From Mesostigma viride (Eukaryota > Streptophyta > Mesostigmatophyceae > Mesostigmatales > Mesostigmataceae), in contig RPFO01000213.1 of NCBI GenBank assembly GCA_009746045.1, positions 3,784,956-3,848,955 on the forward strand: 64,000 nucleotides of DNA. The letters are read 5' to 3'. A program made the position numbers and the translations under genes. Below the pieces are notes generated by a model, which saw only the letters and a program-made list of their open reading frames with translations, ran no database searches and was not told where the DNA came from. Positions 1 to 11,750 of the stretch are shown piece after piece. Within the stretch, counting starts at the first letter, position 1; every line of letters begins with the position of its first letter.

Positions 1-380
1 GACCATGTTCTAAGATCATCACATGTCACCTGGTACGGCTGCACCCGATATAATTCTAACAAACATCACCTGGTAAGGCTGCGATCTGACGAACCTGCTA
101 TGACTCCACTCAGACTTATTACGCTAACAAACTTGGCACTGATCTCAAGGACGTCACCTCATACAGCTGCGCTCAGTTTTACTTTTACTAACACCAGTCA
201 CCTGGTACCTGCGCTTTGAATGGGTATTGCAACATAATCCTTATACTAGCGGCCGTCGCCATTACTCTAGCAACCGTCACCTGGGATCACTGCACCTCCG
301 GCTTTGTCTTACCATACCTGGTATGGCTGCGATTGTGATTGTTTTTCTAGCGAACATCACCTGGTGCGGCTGCGGCTGCG
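1..380. repeat. degenerate tandem repeat, about 60-bp period
   Basis: A motif of the form (a/g)tcacctggtacggctgcg recurs about every 50-70 bases (near 26, 66, 153, 188, 278, 316 and 357), separated by diverged spacers containing 'ctaac'. It lies next to the possible exon at 361-606 and probably fills the following intron. Read on the minus strand, each unit carries a 'CAGGTGA'-like sequence that resembles a splice donor. Confidence 0.6.
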
Positions 381-606
381 GCTGAGGCCTGGTGGTCACG
401 TTCTCGTCCAATCCGTTCACCACCACGCTGGAGAAGGTCCAGATGGGCATGCCCATCACCTCCTGCCACCTGGCGGCATCCGCCTTGCGCACCAGGTCAC
501 AGTACAGGAAGGAAGTGATCAGGGGATCCGTGGGGTGGCCATGCTCCTCCAGGGCGGGGCCTGAAAGGGACTGGAACAGGAGGCTGATCATCTGCTCCAG
601 GGTGGT
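361..606 (-). CDS. possible internal exon of the unidentified membrane-protein gene
   Basis: On the minus strand an acceptor (CTTCACAG) at 607 opens a phase-0 frame of 82 codons ending at a possible donor (CAG/GTGATG) at 360. The predicted peptide begins TTLEQMISLLFQSL and includes PIWTFSSVVVNGLDENV. It has no stop, looks like globular protein, and keeps the phase of the exons at 1774-1881 and 2913-3263. I do not recognise a family. The donor is uncertain because the 3' part runs into the CAG-rich edge of the tandem repeat (PQPQPQPHQ), so the true exon may end near 390. At least one exon probably lies between 607 and 1773 and was not found. Confidence 0.45.
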
Positions 607-749
607 CTGTGAAGGGGGTCGGGGGGGTCGGGGGCAAAGGAGGCAAAGGAGGGGTTAGGGGGAGGGAAGAGTAACAATTACAGGTTATACAACCAGCATG
701 GTAGGTGTGCGATGCAGATATGTGGACTGAAATGGGTGTCATGGGGGGG

Positions 750-870
750 CAGGGGTGGGTGGGCCGGCGGGCGGGCGGGCGGGCGGGCGGGCGGGTGGGT
801 GGGTGGGCGGGCGGGCGGCGGGCAGGCTGGTGGGTGGTAGGTCGGTCGGTCGGTCGGTCAGTCGGGTGAA
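750..870. repeat. (GGGC)n/(GGTC)n low-complexity tract
   Basis: Runs of gggc, gggt and ggtc tetramers follow one another at about 760-860. On the minus strand they read as Pro/Ala/Thr-rich frames, which are translation artefacts. Confidence 0.8.
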
Positions 871-1009
871 TGGTGGGTGGCTGGGTGGACAGGTGAATGG
901 GTCCTGAGGTCAGGAAGGTGAGCGAGTGGAAGACCAAACAGGACAAGGACAGGGAATGGCAGATAGGAGGTAACCATGTGCCTCCCCATGAGCGGTTAAA
1001 CCATGTGCA

Positions 1010-1190
1010 CCCACTGTGTTGCACCCCGGCACCATGCTGTGGATAGAGCGCTCTGTGGCCTGCTCTTGCGGCAGTGAGAGAAGCGAGGGCGCCCTCCCTC
1101 CTCCTAGTTGTGTATACAGGGTTGCAGGTTCCTTTACTCTGTATTGGCACCCACGTGACGCTGTCACGTGCTTATTAATTAATTAATGTG
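1010..1190 (-). mobile_element. tail of a (TTAA)n-ended retroelement, hairpin type
   Basis: Read on the plus strand, the segment ends with CACGTGACgctGTCACGTG, a perfect hairpin, followed by (TTAA)n at 1173-1186. The 120 bases before the hairpin match 59045-59180 in opposite orientation (shared blocks include aggaacct and a gagggaaggcgccct-like core). The same hairpin plus (TTAA)n occurs at 45302-45345. This fits the 3' end of a retroelement whose reverse transcriptase reads a hairpin. Confidence 0.55.
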
Positions 1191-1379
1191 CCTCCCCTCT
1201 CCCCCCCACACACACACCCTTTCTCCCGTCCTGGGATAGGGGTTACTCTCCGACCATGGCAACCTGACGGCATTCAGCTTCTTCAGCTTCTCCAGTGACC
1301 ACTGCGAGAAGATGGGAGGTGGCCCAGCCAGTGGGTGCTCTCCTCACCACCAGCCAGTGGGTGCTCTCCTCACCACCGC

Positions 1380-1715
1380 ATTTCCCCCCTTTTCCCCCCC
1401 GCACCCCCACCCCCCCACCACATACACACACTCCCCTGGCAGAGTTACCCTTCTGATCTAAGCTGAAACCAAAATACCACCTACTTCTCCAGCAGCAAGG
1501 ACCAAGCACAGCTGCCATGCACCCCCGCAGGTCCCCTGTCCACCTGCCCGCCCGCCCACCTGCCGCCCCCCCCCCCCTTCCTCCCCCCTCCGTCGCCCCC
1601 TCCTCCCACCTGCCCCCCACCCCCCTCCTCCCCCCTTCTCCCCCTCCGTCCCCCCCTCCCCCCCCCCCTCCTCCCCCTTCCGTCCCCCTACCCCCACCTG
1701 CCCCCCACCTCTTGG
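1380..1715. repeat. poly-C / C-rich low-complexity stretch
   Basis: Long C tracts interspersed with tcc, mainly 1384-1420 and 1560-1712. No believable coding frame; proline-rich translations are artefacts. The DNA between 607 and 1773 otherwise holds only element debris and this tract. Confidence 0.8.
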
Positions 1716-1773
1716 CCAGTACTTTTATTCATCATGGGTTGAGGCTGCATCGTCACGCCACCGGCACACGTAC

Positions 1774-1881
1774 CCTTTCGTTGATGGGCTCCCCCAGTGA
1801 GCGCCGCTGCTCCTTCTGCCAGTAGCTACGCGCGTCGGTGGCGGTCCCGTTGGAGAAGGCGCGCATGGCCGCGGAGACCAC
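1774..1881 (-). CDS. probable second exon of the unidentified membrane-protein gene
   Basis: A minus-strand exon of 36 codons bounded by TGGCAG at its 5' side and AGG/GTACGTG at its 3' side, in phase 0 at both ends. It therefore joins exon 2913-3263 without a shift. It encodes VVSAAMRAFSNGTATDAR and then a basic segment ending EPINER. NGT is a possible N-glycosylation sequon, which would suit an extracellular or luminal position after the membrane helix of exon 1. I do not recognise the family. Confidence 0.5.
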
Positions 1882-2246
1882 CTGCCACGCCACGTCACCG
1901 TAGTGACATGCATGGCCACGCCAAAGAAGAGACAGAAACACGGAATGGACATTAATGGACGTCTGCCGCGCCACGTCAACACACACACACGAATGATGGG
2001 GCTGATGGCCACCGCTAGAAGGCACGATGCGACCACACAAAAGCACGAGCACAATGTCATCAGGGGGGTATGCTTTAGGCACAAGGGCGCAGGGTACTCA
2101 GGGCCGATGAGACCGCCTGGAGTCATCCCCCACCCCCACCACACACACACACGCACACAGCAACAGAAAAGGTGCACGCTCGTTTTGTGGGTCACACCTG
2201 GTGCGAGACAAGCACAAATGTTCGTCTGGTAACTGGGGACGTCCAC

Positions 2247-2341
2247 AACGGTACATCTATTATCACATCCGTGATAGCATCACAACGGTACATCTATTAT
2301 CACATCCGTGATAGCATCACAACGGTACATCTATTATCGAT
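2247..2341. repeat. 37-bp tandem repeat, about 2.6 copies
   Basis: The unit starts acaacggtacatctattatc and contains the short inverted repeat TATCACatccGTGATA. Copies two and one are nearly identical; the last is truncated. Confidence 0.85.
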
Positions 2342-2912
2342 GTTCGGATATACACCACACTAAACGGGAGGCATACACAGCTGACACAATGGCAAACGTC
2401 ACCACCACACGGAACATGATATTGACGGGGGCAACACAAGATTCACATCACTGAAAGAATTTTCGCCGGGGGGGCACACAATGTGGTACAGGCGATGCAA
2501 CAACCACATGCGGCAAGCAAGAGAATGGTTGCGTGGCGTCAGCAGGAGACTTAACCAGGACTTTCCTAGCCCACAAGTATTCATGGTTCCCTACAGGTGA
2601 GACCAGACGACGCATGAAACATCGAAGCAAACGAGCGCGTAGGTAGGAAGGGGCCGGTCAAAAGGGTGCCTAATGCTGAAAGTGGTCCCGTGTTGCTTAT
2701 ACCAAGCACAGTGCACCGCTACTAAGCAGTCTTAGTCTTCAGGGCGCCCTTAAGAACTGAACCTGTCGTGAAAATGAATAAAGAACGGTCGAAGCTCCTA
2801 GGCACGCGACGCCATCCCATGAGATGAACAACTACAGAACCATGTCATCTGGTTTGCTCGCCAGGCAAGACGACGACGCCGGCCATCACCTTGGCAGGTT
2901 TGGCAAGCTCAC

Positions 2913-3263
2913 CTGGTGTCCCGAGGTGGCGATGCTGCGTAAATGCGCCGTCAGGTGATCCCCCCAAACAACGCATTGCTCCTTCACCCGCTGATGCCGC
3001 TCTTCCGCAAGCTGCGTGCGGAGGACTGCCCATACCGTGATGGCGACGCCAACTCCTAAAACAAGGACTGCGACCAGCAAGAACTTTATTCCCAAATCCA
3101 ACCTTCCTTCCTGCGAACGGCGTCGCCGTAGCAGGCGGGTTATACGGCCAGGACATGGAGCCTGTGCGTCGTCCGGCAGCGCGTGTATGGCTGGCTCGTA
3201 CGAAGCCAAACCGAGATCAATCGCCTGCAACCCCGACTGCGATCCCGACTTCGTCTGCTTCAT
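2913..3263 (-). CDS. probable first exon: single-pass membrane protein, receptor-like
   Basis: Minus-strand ATG at 3263 opens 117 codons ending at a strong donor (CAG/GTGAGC). The N-terminal 50 residues are polar and end in an arginine cluster (RRRRS). A hydrophobic helix follows at about residues 59-80 (FLLVAVLVLGVGVAITVWAV), then a charged, probably helical segment with AEERHQRVKEQ. Positive residues before the helix suggest a cytoplasmic N-terminus. A short N-tail, one helix and an extracytoplasmic helix resembles the start of sensor proteins with CHASE-type domains, but this is only an impression. No kinase or cyclase part is visible in the window. The gene would continue leftwards through 1774-1881 and perhaps 361-606. 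Confidence 0.5.
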
Positions 3264-3978
3264 GGTTCCACAGTAATTACTTGCTCACGTCTGCGAGCAG
3301 ATATGGGTGGCAGGCGCACTACCTCGCACACCTTCACAAGATAATATTCCCCGAAAGTATAGCTCAATACTTGACTCTGTTTACCTGAAAACGATAGCCC
3401 CCGCGGCCCTACAATTCGCATCATTTCCGGTGCATGAAACGACACTGATGCAGCGCAATGCGCACCTTTCGCGAAGGCAGATGGTGGTCATACTTTTGTA
3501 CATGCGTTCTTTTTACTCGTAGCTCGGTACAAACTGGATGTAATCTGAAGAAAACACAACGTGGATGGATCCGCACAACGTGGATGCCGGATGGCGACAT
3601 AGCGTGAAAAGTTCGCGACTTCACTCACGCACCTTCACTTGCCCGCTTCTGTACAGTAGTGCGGTTTGCGAGCGTTATCGCCATTCCGACCTTTGGCCGA
3701 CTATGGGTGCGACGGCCAGGGAGAAAGATTCTGCTGGGTAAGATTCTGGCGATTGCGGTACACTAGTGTTGGCAAATGGCGGAACGTTGGATTGGTCAAT
3801 CCGGAATCGTGAATGTGGCCTGGCAGGCTGGCACAGCACTAGTTCAGACATTTGGCGGGATTTTGCATCCCAAAATTGTATGTGTGATCCAGGATCCTAT
3901 CCGTATTTCAGCCAGGGTGCTATCCGTATTTTTTTACCTGTAAATTCTAGTGCCAATTCTCATCACGGATAATAAATA
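3264..3978. other. intergenic, nothing recognised
   Basis: Upstream of the exon at 2913-3263. No coding frame, repeat or RNA gene stands out. The 5' UTR and promoter of that gene would lie here. Confidence 0.5.
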
Positions 3979-3980
3979 TA

Positions 3981-4548
3981 CCGTAGTGGTTACAATATAT
4001 GTACGCGTAATTATCGTACGAATACTTTTAGGAATTTTTGTTACGTGTACGAGAACTTTTGGGAATTATTTTTACTGTACGTACGTATAATGTCAGGGTA
4101 TATTCAAGGGTGCGCGAGTACCTAGTAGGTAGTTCAGTTCAGTTTGACTGAACTGCATGTAGGTACTAGGTAGTAGCCATTAGATAGTAGCCAAGGAGGG
4201 ACGTGGTAGTGCCATCTGGGGTCAGGAATTTACCCCACAAGCCGTCCAGAGTACGTTGCTTTTTCTCACCCATAGCCACCTAGCTATCCATAACCTAACG
4301 AGAGAACACCAACGGAGCACACCACGAAACGAGGCACCTACCCACATATCAACGCAGATCAAACGAAGTTTGCGCGCGAAAACTCCCTCCGGGCGCCGCG
4401 CCACGGGTAGCTAGGCTTTAAGGTCTGCGCCGCGCTGCGCTGGTGGTACCTAATTTTGAGGTGTACGAGGCCCGGAAGAGGGTTTTTTTGGGCCTGTACG
4501 AGGTCGATTCGTACATAATTACGCGTACATATATTGTAACCACTACGG
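3981..4548. mobile_element. Tc1/mariner-like MITE with long TIRs and TA duplication
   Basis: The element begins ccgtagtggttacaatatat at 3981 and ends with its inverse at 4548. The terminal inverted repeats match over about 42 of 43 bases. Both ends are flanked by TA (3979-3980 and 4549-4550), the target duplication of Tc1/mariner elements. At 568 bp with no transposase frame it is non-autonomous. It contains an internal near-palindrome at about 4116-4180 (gttcagtt...aactgaac). Confidence 0.8.
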
Positions 4549-5019
4549 TAACCGGCCCTCGGCCCCTATCTATAGAATCTCTGCTCATGTGCAGGCGTGG
4601 GACACGACAACAACAACAACAACATATCTCCCTACAAGTAAAGACCATCGGGCATCCTACTGTATATATAAAAGATCTCATTAAATATCCCAGGGGCCAG
4701 GAGAGGTAATTTAAAAATATCTCACGCGAGACAGGCGCGAGATCTTAAATATCTCGCATGTGATTCCGATTTCCCGTTTCCGGAATGGATTGCATGTTGC
4801 GGACTGCACTGAACCGGCGCGGAAATAAACAAATAAAAACTCAACTGAACTGCACTGAACTTGGCAGTAAATAATAATAAAATATTGTTATACAAAAGCA
4901 TGGTTCGCAACGTACGGCGCAACGAGGGAGCATTCTGGTTGGCGGGTGCTCCCAGCTGCACCCCTGAAACTTTTTTACTTTTCGGATGGTCACTGAAAAC
5001 TGGGTGAAAAGTCACCTGG

Positions 5020-5315
5020 GGGCGGAATGGCGTGTAACTGCTGGCGACTGCACCTGGCGTTGAACACTGCCAGGAATTCGTCCCGGTGCGTCATAGCGGC
5101 CTGCTCCTCTGCTGACATAGGCTGACATCCTGTCGGCATCCTTCACTACAATCCTGAGCACGTTGAGATCTGGCTGAGGCGCCAGTTGTCGCGACGGTTT
5201 CACACCAGGAAACCGCAATCTGATGCGCGCGAGCACGAGACGGTGATCAGATTCCAGCTGACAGAATCTTGCAGCACGCGAGCATCCACAGACCACAACT
5301 GAGGGGCGCTGAGCC
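5020..5315 (-). pseudogene. relic of a non-LTR endonuclease C-terminus
   Basis: Minus-strand translation contains LESDHRLVLARIRLRFPG followed by KPSRQLAPQPDLNVL. SDHRLV is the conserved C-terminal motif of APE-type endonucleases of RTE/CR1-like retrotransposons. Only this end of the domain remains. It abuts the 3' end of the L1-like LINE at 5329, so the LINE probably inserted into or beside an older element. Confidence 0.55.
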
Positions 5316-5448
5316 CGGGAAGCTCCTATTCGGGGAAATGGGTATATTTTATTAGCCAATTATGGACCAAAAGGTGAGAGGGGAAATGAGTATCAGCGAA
5401 TCCTAATGAAGGTGGGCACACACACGTGTGGCGGTGACAGGTGAAAGG

Positions 5449-8400
5449 CTAATAGGGCGCGTTATTAGACCAGGGAAGCAATTGGACCTGAGTAATGTCG
5501 CCATGAGGCATACTGGTGAATACCTGATTACGGCCCAGTAGATCATGAAAAAGCTGGAGCGGGCTGGGCTTGTCGTTATTGGGCCCTGGGTCCCACACCC
5601 TGTGTTGTTCCTGAGCTAACAGCCAGTAGCGGCGCATAGCCGCATTCCATAGGTATATAAAGCGCCGGACTACGCCGCCGCGGGTATACTCCTCGCGGAC
5701 CTTAAAGACTGTCTCGTTGCGTATGGTCCAGATCGCGTATAGCATAGTAGTGCGTAGCCATATCCATTCTGCTTGGGAAACTGAATGCTCGGTCCCTGGT
5801 GTGCCAGCAATACCGAAAATGATGGTACGCACGCTGATTGGGAGAGTGGGTGGCGATGCCGTCCATGCGGCCCAGATGTTAATGAGCCACGTCCAAACCC
5901 CAGGGAGATTACAGTAAAGAAACCTGTGCTCAATGGTTTCACTAGGGTGCGTGCACAGGCATGATGCATCATGACCAAAACGCTCGTGGAGCGTAGCGCA
6001 GACCCCTATCGCCCTATGCATCAAAAGTGTTGTACATCAGTGGCCCTGCGGTCCACGAGAGGGTGGTCTACCGCCAGGGTAATCATCTTAACCCAAGTGT
6101 AGCCCGGCCAATGTATTCCCCAGCGGGCTCGGCCCGGATGGGGCTGATGGTACGTATGCAACAAGATATCATAACCCCAATCTGCGGTGTACTCAAAGAT
6201 ACATTTGCTGGTTCTGATGTCCCCCTTGGTTAAGACCCATCCAAATTCAACCGGGTCCAGATGTAGTAGATCGAGCCGTGTGTTGCCCACGTGTAGCCAT
6301 GTAATGCTCTCAACCGGGGATAATGGGTCCGGCTGGATCATGCAAGATCTTGGCACAGACCATGGGACTACGCGTATGCGGTGACACTGGGAAGCTGGCG
6401 TGTACGCATATAAGGTGGATAGTTGATACAGACACCCATTGTGGCCAGAAATAGCTTCCAGCAGTTGTAGTTGGAGCCCCTCATGTGGCAGAACCGTCAC
6501 GACTAAACCCTTGCACGCAGGCGTGACTCCGTCGGCGTAGAAGCTAACCCAGTCGCCGGTTATAATTGGCTTGCGTGGGGCAGTCATCAATGCATGCCAC
6601 GCAGCTGGTATCGCACTTATAAGAGTTTGCCACGCTTGCAGGGAGGGCATGTGGGAGACCCAAGTGCTGACCTCGTCGTAGCTGAGCCGTCGATACGTAG
6701 CGCCGTGCCCCAGGTAGAGGTCCAGCACCCTGACAATCGGCGGTGACGCGCGCAGAAAGCCATCATACGGGTTGTGTCCGTGGAGAGTGCCGAGGGGCTT
6801 GTTAGTAGCGTCTGTGATTAAGTCATTAAAAAAGAGTGGCTGCCGTGCCACCTCCTCTCGAGTAGTAGGAAAGACTAGGCGACCCGGCTTGAGCTTATTG
6901 TAACCTGTCCATATGCGCTGCCAGTACCATGGGAGTCCTTTGTACGAAATAAGGGTGCTGCCCAGTATGCCCGCCCCCAGTTGCCACGAGGTGCCACTAG
7001 CATGGGTGGAAAGAGAGGCTAGCGTTTCACGTGCAAGCATGCAGCCAGGGTGTGTGTTAACTCCCATAAAAACGGATATCACTTGTTTAGCATACAGCGA
7101 CCACAGACGCCATTGTATGTTGTGGAGCCCGAGGCCCCCGTGCACCCATGACATGAAGGACATCTCTCTGTTGATCCATCCGTGGACCGTGTGGGAGATT
7201 AAGCCTTTCTGTTTCCAGACAAAATTGCTGCCAAGGCGTTGGATGAGCTGTGTGGTGGCATCATTGGGTGGGTGTGCTTGGCAATAATACAAGACCTTAG
7301 AGAACAACAGTTGGTTGACGATCAGGGTTCGCCCTCGTAGGCTCATGCGGTGGACGGCCCCCCAGCGCCCTGCGGTAAGGAGAACGCCTGCAAGCTTGCC
7401 CACGTGGTTGGTTTCATCATACATGAAAGAACGTTGTTCAGCCAAGCGTCCCTCGGGTGTGCAGCCGATGGGACAATTGTGCAAAAGGTGGTGATCCCCC
7501 GGCTTGACCCAGGTCACAGCCAGGTTGGGGAGGGCGTAGCGTAGGGTGTTGGTTTTGCCGATATGCAGTCCCGTGGACTTGAGCACATTGCATCGTTGTT
7601 GTGTGGCAACAGAATAGGTAGTGATATTATCCATGACAGCATGCACTTCAGGCAGAGAGATACAAACATTTGTTGTGTCATCCACATAAGCCGTTTGGAA
7701 TATACCTTTACCGTTACCTGTCGGGAAGCCCCGAATGCGAGGATCGTTCTGGTGTAGCCAGTAGAGTCCTGCGTGGGCCAGGAGAAATAGAATAGGGGAC
7801 ATGCAATCTCCTTGTGGTAGCGATCGTGAGCTAGCGCCGGTCGCTGACTTGTGTCCGTCTATTAGTAAATACCAAGCCAGGGATTTGATCATACCCATAA
7901 TGACGGTCATGAGTTGTGGGCCAAATCCTAGTGCGGTTAGAATGTGTTCTAGGTATTCCCAGCACATACGGTCAAAGGCTTTTTCAAAATCCCAGAACAA
8001 TATGAAACCCTCTATATCGTCGCGCCAGGCTTTTTCCACAATGTCCATGATGAGGGTAATGCTGTCGTTGATGTGGAGATTGGCCCTAAAGCCCACTTGC
8101 TCCGGACCAATGAGGAAGTCTAGGACGGTGTATAAGCGTCGTTGGATTATTTTACTGATGATTTTGTACGCTACCGTAAGGAGACGGATTGGGCGGTAGT
8201 TTTTCCATAGAGTCTTGTCTCCTTTTTTGTACAGTAAGATAAGCGCAGATTCAGCCCATCTGCCGCTCACCTTACCGTGCCGCCAAATTTCAAGAATACA
8301 TTCGTAAAAATCTATGTGTAGAAGGGACCAGAACGTTTTCCAGAATTCAATAGGCAGACCGTCGACCCCGGGGGCGCTACCGGTTTTGATGTGTTCCATA

Positions 8401-9852
8401 GCTGTGGTGGCCTCTTCCATGGAGGGGATTTGATCGAGTTCCTGCTGTTGAGCTGGTGTAAGGCGACGGGGAATGGCATGTAGGATTTTTTGCATGGCGG
8501 CAGATGAGTCAGGATGGGGTTCGTTTAGAAAGAGAGCTGAGTAGTAACGGTGACCACTCTGTAGTATGGAGGTGATGTCTCGGTGGCTGCCGTGTTCGTC
8601 TTGGATTTCCGTGATAGAGGAGTGAGCTTTAGGGGTAGGAATCAGAGCAAAGAACTCTTTGGTCATTCTTTCTCCTACCTGGTGCCACCACAGATTTTCT
8701 GAGTCTAGTGCTAATGTGTGACGCTCGAAACGTAGTTTGTCGAGTTCGGTCTGAGCTCTTTGAAGTTTTGTTAGTTCCGATTGATACAGGGTAGGCTTCG
8801 CTTGGAGTTTATTCACTATGCGTTGGTAGTACCGATAGTCCTGTCCTTTCTGGCGGCGGATATTTTGTGAATACAGTTGGGAAAATTCTAGAATGTTAGC
8901 TAGGCCCTCCTGCATCCAGCTGCAGCAGTCGGTGTAGCTACCCTTGCTGGCTCTCCACGACTGCCAGCGTGTCATGATCTCAAAGTAGTACTTATCGTCC
9001 GCGAGTAGTGTTTGTTTAAGCGGGGAATGCCGGGGCCCCGGGCGGAGTTGGTGTGATGGGCAAGGGTAACGATGAGTGGGTAGTGATCAGAAAAATTAAC
9101 AGAACGGTCGACCGATGCGTAGCAAACTAGGTCCGCCCATGCGGGTGTGATGTAGATTTTATCAAGACGACGAGTAGTGCGTACATTTAAACGTGTGGCC
9201 AGCCAAGTGGGCCCGTGGTCTCGTGAGCGGATGACATCCTGTAAGTTCAGGTCCATGATCTGTTTACTGAAGGCCGCTGTGCGTATAGGGGGGTGTTCAT
9301 CCAGGTCTATATTGAAATCGCCCATCAACACAATTTCGAACCCTGTGAGATAAGGTCAGCGGCCATTTTGAAAAGGGAAGGGTAGAATGAGGCTTGATCC
9401 GTTGGCTCGGTTGGGGCATATACACTAATAATGTATCCCTTATTTCCTGCCCATGTAATAGACTGCCGCGTCCAACGGCCCTGCCATCTAGCCTCCGCTG
9501 TGTCGGTAGCTATAGCCCAGTCCTGGCATGTCAGCGTGGGGTTGGGAGGTTTACGGTATTGAATGAGGGCAGTGCCCCCTTGTGTACCGCGTGCCCATGC
9601 CCAACGGTGAACTGTCCTAGGTGCAAGTGCTCTAGCAGCTCTAAGGGCTGTGCGTGTGGCAGCTTCTTGGATTTTATGTTCCTGCAGTCCTATCCAAATT
9701 TCATGCGAGGGGCCCACGTAACGCTCGAGCAAGTTGTGCAACGCATTCGCTAACTCTCGGGTGCGGGGTATACGTTGTCCCTGCCCTGCTGTGTTTGTTC
9801 CGTATGTGTTCAGCCCCCTGACATTCCACGTTACTAGTGTGAGCTGGCTCAT
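5449..9852 (-). pseudogene. LINE ORF2: endonuclease and reverse transcriptase, frameshifted
   Basis: Three consecutive frames form one ORF2. Frame one (9852-9325) starts MSQLTLVTWNVRGLN and carries the endonuclease start with IGLQEHK. A shift follows, then MGDFNIDLDEHPP and the FSDHYPL endonuclease motif (9331-8972). Another shift leads into the reverse transcriptase (8975-6021), with motif A FWDFEKAFD, motif B SLPQGD and catalytic motif C YVDD near 7680. A single-base loss near 6024 splits off the C-terminal region with a Cys/His cluster (CLCTHPSETIEHRFLYC). The copy at 32789-34161 reads through this last point without a break, so the loss is specific to this copy. The protein would prime reverse transcription at nicked target DNA; this copy cannot make it intact. 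Confidence 0.9.
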
Positions 9853-10619
9853 GGCTATGATATAGGGAAGAGGGGGGACAAGGGCGGGAGCAGGCGTACC
9901 TGGCTGGCGTCGGGGTGAGGGCGCTTGCCTTTTGATGCCGCGCCCACTGTCGCAGAGGTGCCGAGTTCCGCATCAGTGAGGTCGAGGTCTGTTGGCAGGC
10001 TGTCCGAGTCCTGGACTGCTTCCCGCATGCCCCTGGGAGCGTGGTCGCTGGTGGGTGGGGCTGAGGCTGAAGGCGTTGGCGCGCCCGTCGAGGGGCGGGT
10101 CAGGGACCTGAACCGGTCGATGTCGATGCCGACACGGCCAGCGCTTTGGCCAGTTTCACCGGGGCCCAGCGGCAGCCGGTAAGGGGCAGCGCGTCACCCT
10201 TCTTGTGAGTGGTCGTGCAGGGGATAATGATCTGGATGGTGTGCCATCTGATGGCAGCAGTGGGCTCGATGGCCCGCGCACGCAGGGACGTGGTGGTGCT
10301 GTCTACCGTCACGATCTCGCTCATGCCCATGTCTCGCAGCTCGTGGTGGCGTTCGCAAACATGTCTAACGGCATGACGGGGCCGCGTCTGACGACAGCCC
10401 CCGTGGGTGACCACTGGGAAGATATGGTTCCTGTGCCTCATTGAGAGGGCACAGGACGGTCTCCTGTTCCGCCGGGTAGGAAATCAGCATGGTCAGTTCC
10501 AAACCAAGCTGGGCGGTGCGCGGAATCTCCAATGCAGCGACAGCGTCCCATGGGGCCAGGGCGGTGAGAAGCCATGCCGTGATGTCTTGGCGCGGTCATT
10601 GGCGGGGTGCGATTGTCGC

Positions 10620-11504
10620 CTAAGGAGGCTGTACCGGTGGCGTCTGGTAACGCTTCTGTTTGGCGCTGGCTGCGCGAGAGCGCTCTGGGCATTCTTTGCT
10701 GATGTGTTCCCTCGTGGCAAAGCAGCTGACGCAGACGGGATCCTCGTAATTCACTTGAGTGGTGATGAAGTTAATACCCCTGGCATTGGCGTACTTTTGA
10801 GGTACTGTGATGATGTCGGGGATGCAGCGGGGGGCGTTGCCTGAGTAGCCGCCTGGCATGCCAATGATGTGGTCAGCCCCCTTGTCCTCGACTCCCATGG
10901 CCGGGTCGAAGTGGGGGGTATAACCCATAACCGCTGTTTGTACGCGCCGTCGGTCGTCGCCTGCAGTCCTTTGCAGGGGTGTGTCGGTATCTTCTATGAT
11001 TACAATGTTGGAGGCTGTCCCCCACGTCTCGACGACGAGTCGAAGCATGTGCTCGTGCCGGTAGAGCGCTGAAACGTTGTTTAAGGTTAAGGTGTATGCC
11101 GCCGGTAGGTCTGCTGGCGTGAAGCGACGGAGTCGGAGTGCCTTGCCCGCCACCGTGACGAACGCCTCTTGCTTCCCCGCTTCCGTGTGCTTGTTAAGTG
11201 CTGCTGTGGCATCCTCTGCTGTAGAAAATTTGACGTGAATGTTAGGTTGATTCTTGACCCCCCCGCAGATGACGCCCCCTATTTGGCTCATGGTCTGCTC
11301 GACGGCGCGTCGATCAGGACCGGATACATCGCGGCCATGGATGAGGACTACCAGGAGTCTCTGCTGCATGGATTTTGCGAGTTCATCCATGGCTGGGCTC
11401 CATCTGACCCGTCCGGATACTTTGTCAGCAGTCGTCGGTTCTATGTAGGTCCCCATGGCGTGGTGAGATTGGACCTGCGAAAGGTGAAAGACACGGCACA
11501 ACAT
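10620..11504 (-). pseudogene. LINE ORF1: RNA-binding protein with zinc knuckle
   Basis: A 294-residue frame from ATG 11504; a second Met at residue 17 (MGTYIEPTT) is an alternative start. The middle (residues about 55-150) has alternating beta/helix character like an RRM fold, with RLLVVLIHG and NIHVKFS. Near the C-terminus is a C-X2-C-X5-H-X4-C zinc knuckle (CVSCFATREHISKEC). The frame stops after KQKRYQTPPVQPP. Degraded sequence in other frames down to the ORF2 start, including SVGIDIDRFRSLTRPS-like text, suggests that the original ORF1 was longer. L1 ORF1 proteins coat the element RNA. Confidence 0.7.
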
Positions 11505-11750
11505 GAACAGGGCGTGGGCGTGAGATAGTCATTAAAAGAGAGACCTACTGTGCAGTGTGCTGTGAGCAGAACCAAAGCGATTGGGAAGGCTGCATTACAC
11601 CCACGTTTGGGTAATGGCAGCAGGTATTGAGAAAAGTCGTTATGGAGGTGTCTTGGTGATCGCGGATCACCTAGTGTGGCGATAACTATTCCATAGTCAT
11701 TGCGCCGGTGAAAGGGTAACCGAGGGTACATGCAGGAGGTCACGCTCCAA

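Larger units (their letters stand above)
5329..11750 (-). mobile_element. L1-like LINE, nearly full length, inactivated
   Basis: The element runs on the minus strand with ORF1 (RNA-binding, zinc knuckle) at 10620-11504, APE-type endonuclease at 8972-9852, reverse transcriptase at 6021-8975 and a C-terminal zinc domain at 5449-6024. The 3' end is fixed at 5329 by comparison with the truncated copy at 32789-34161: both end ...cccatttccccgaa. There is no poly(A) tail. The 5' end is uncertain (between about 11.5 and 11.9 kb), and no target duplication was found. Several single-base shifts break the coding frames. Confidence 0.9.

Noticed and set aside
1264-1301. Possible small exon WSLEKLKKLNAVR of the first gene
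   Set aside because: Phase does not join the neighbouring exons without creating a stop.
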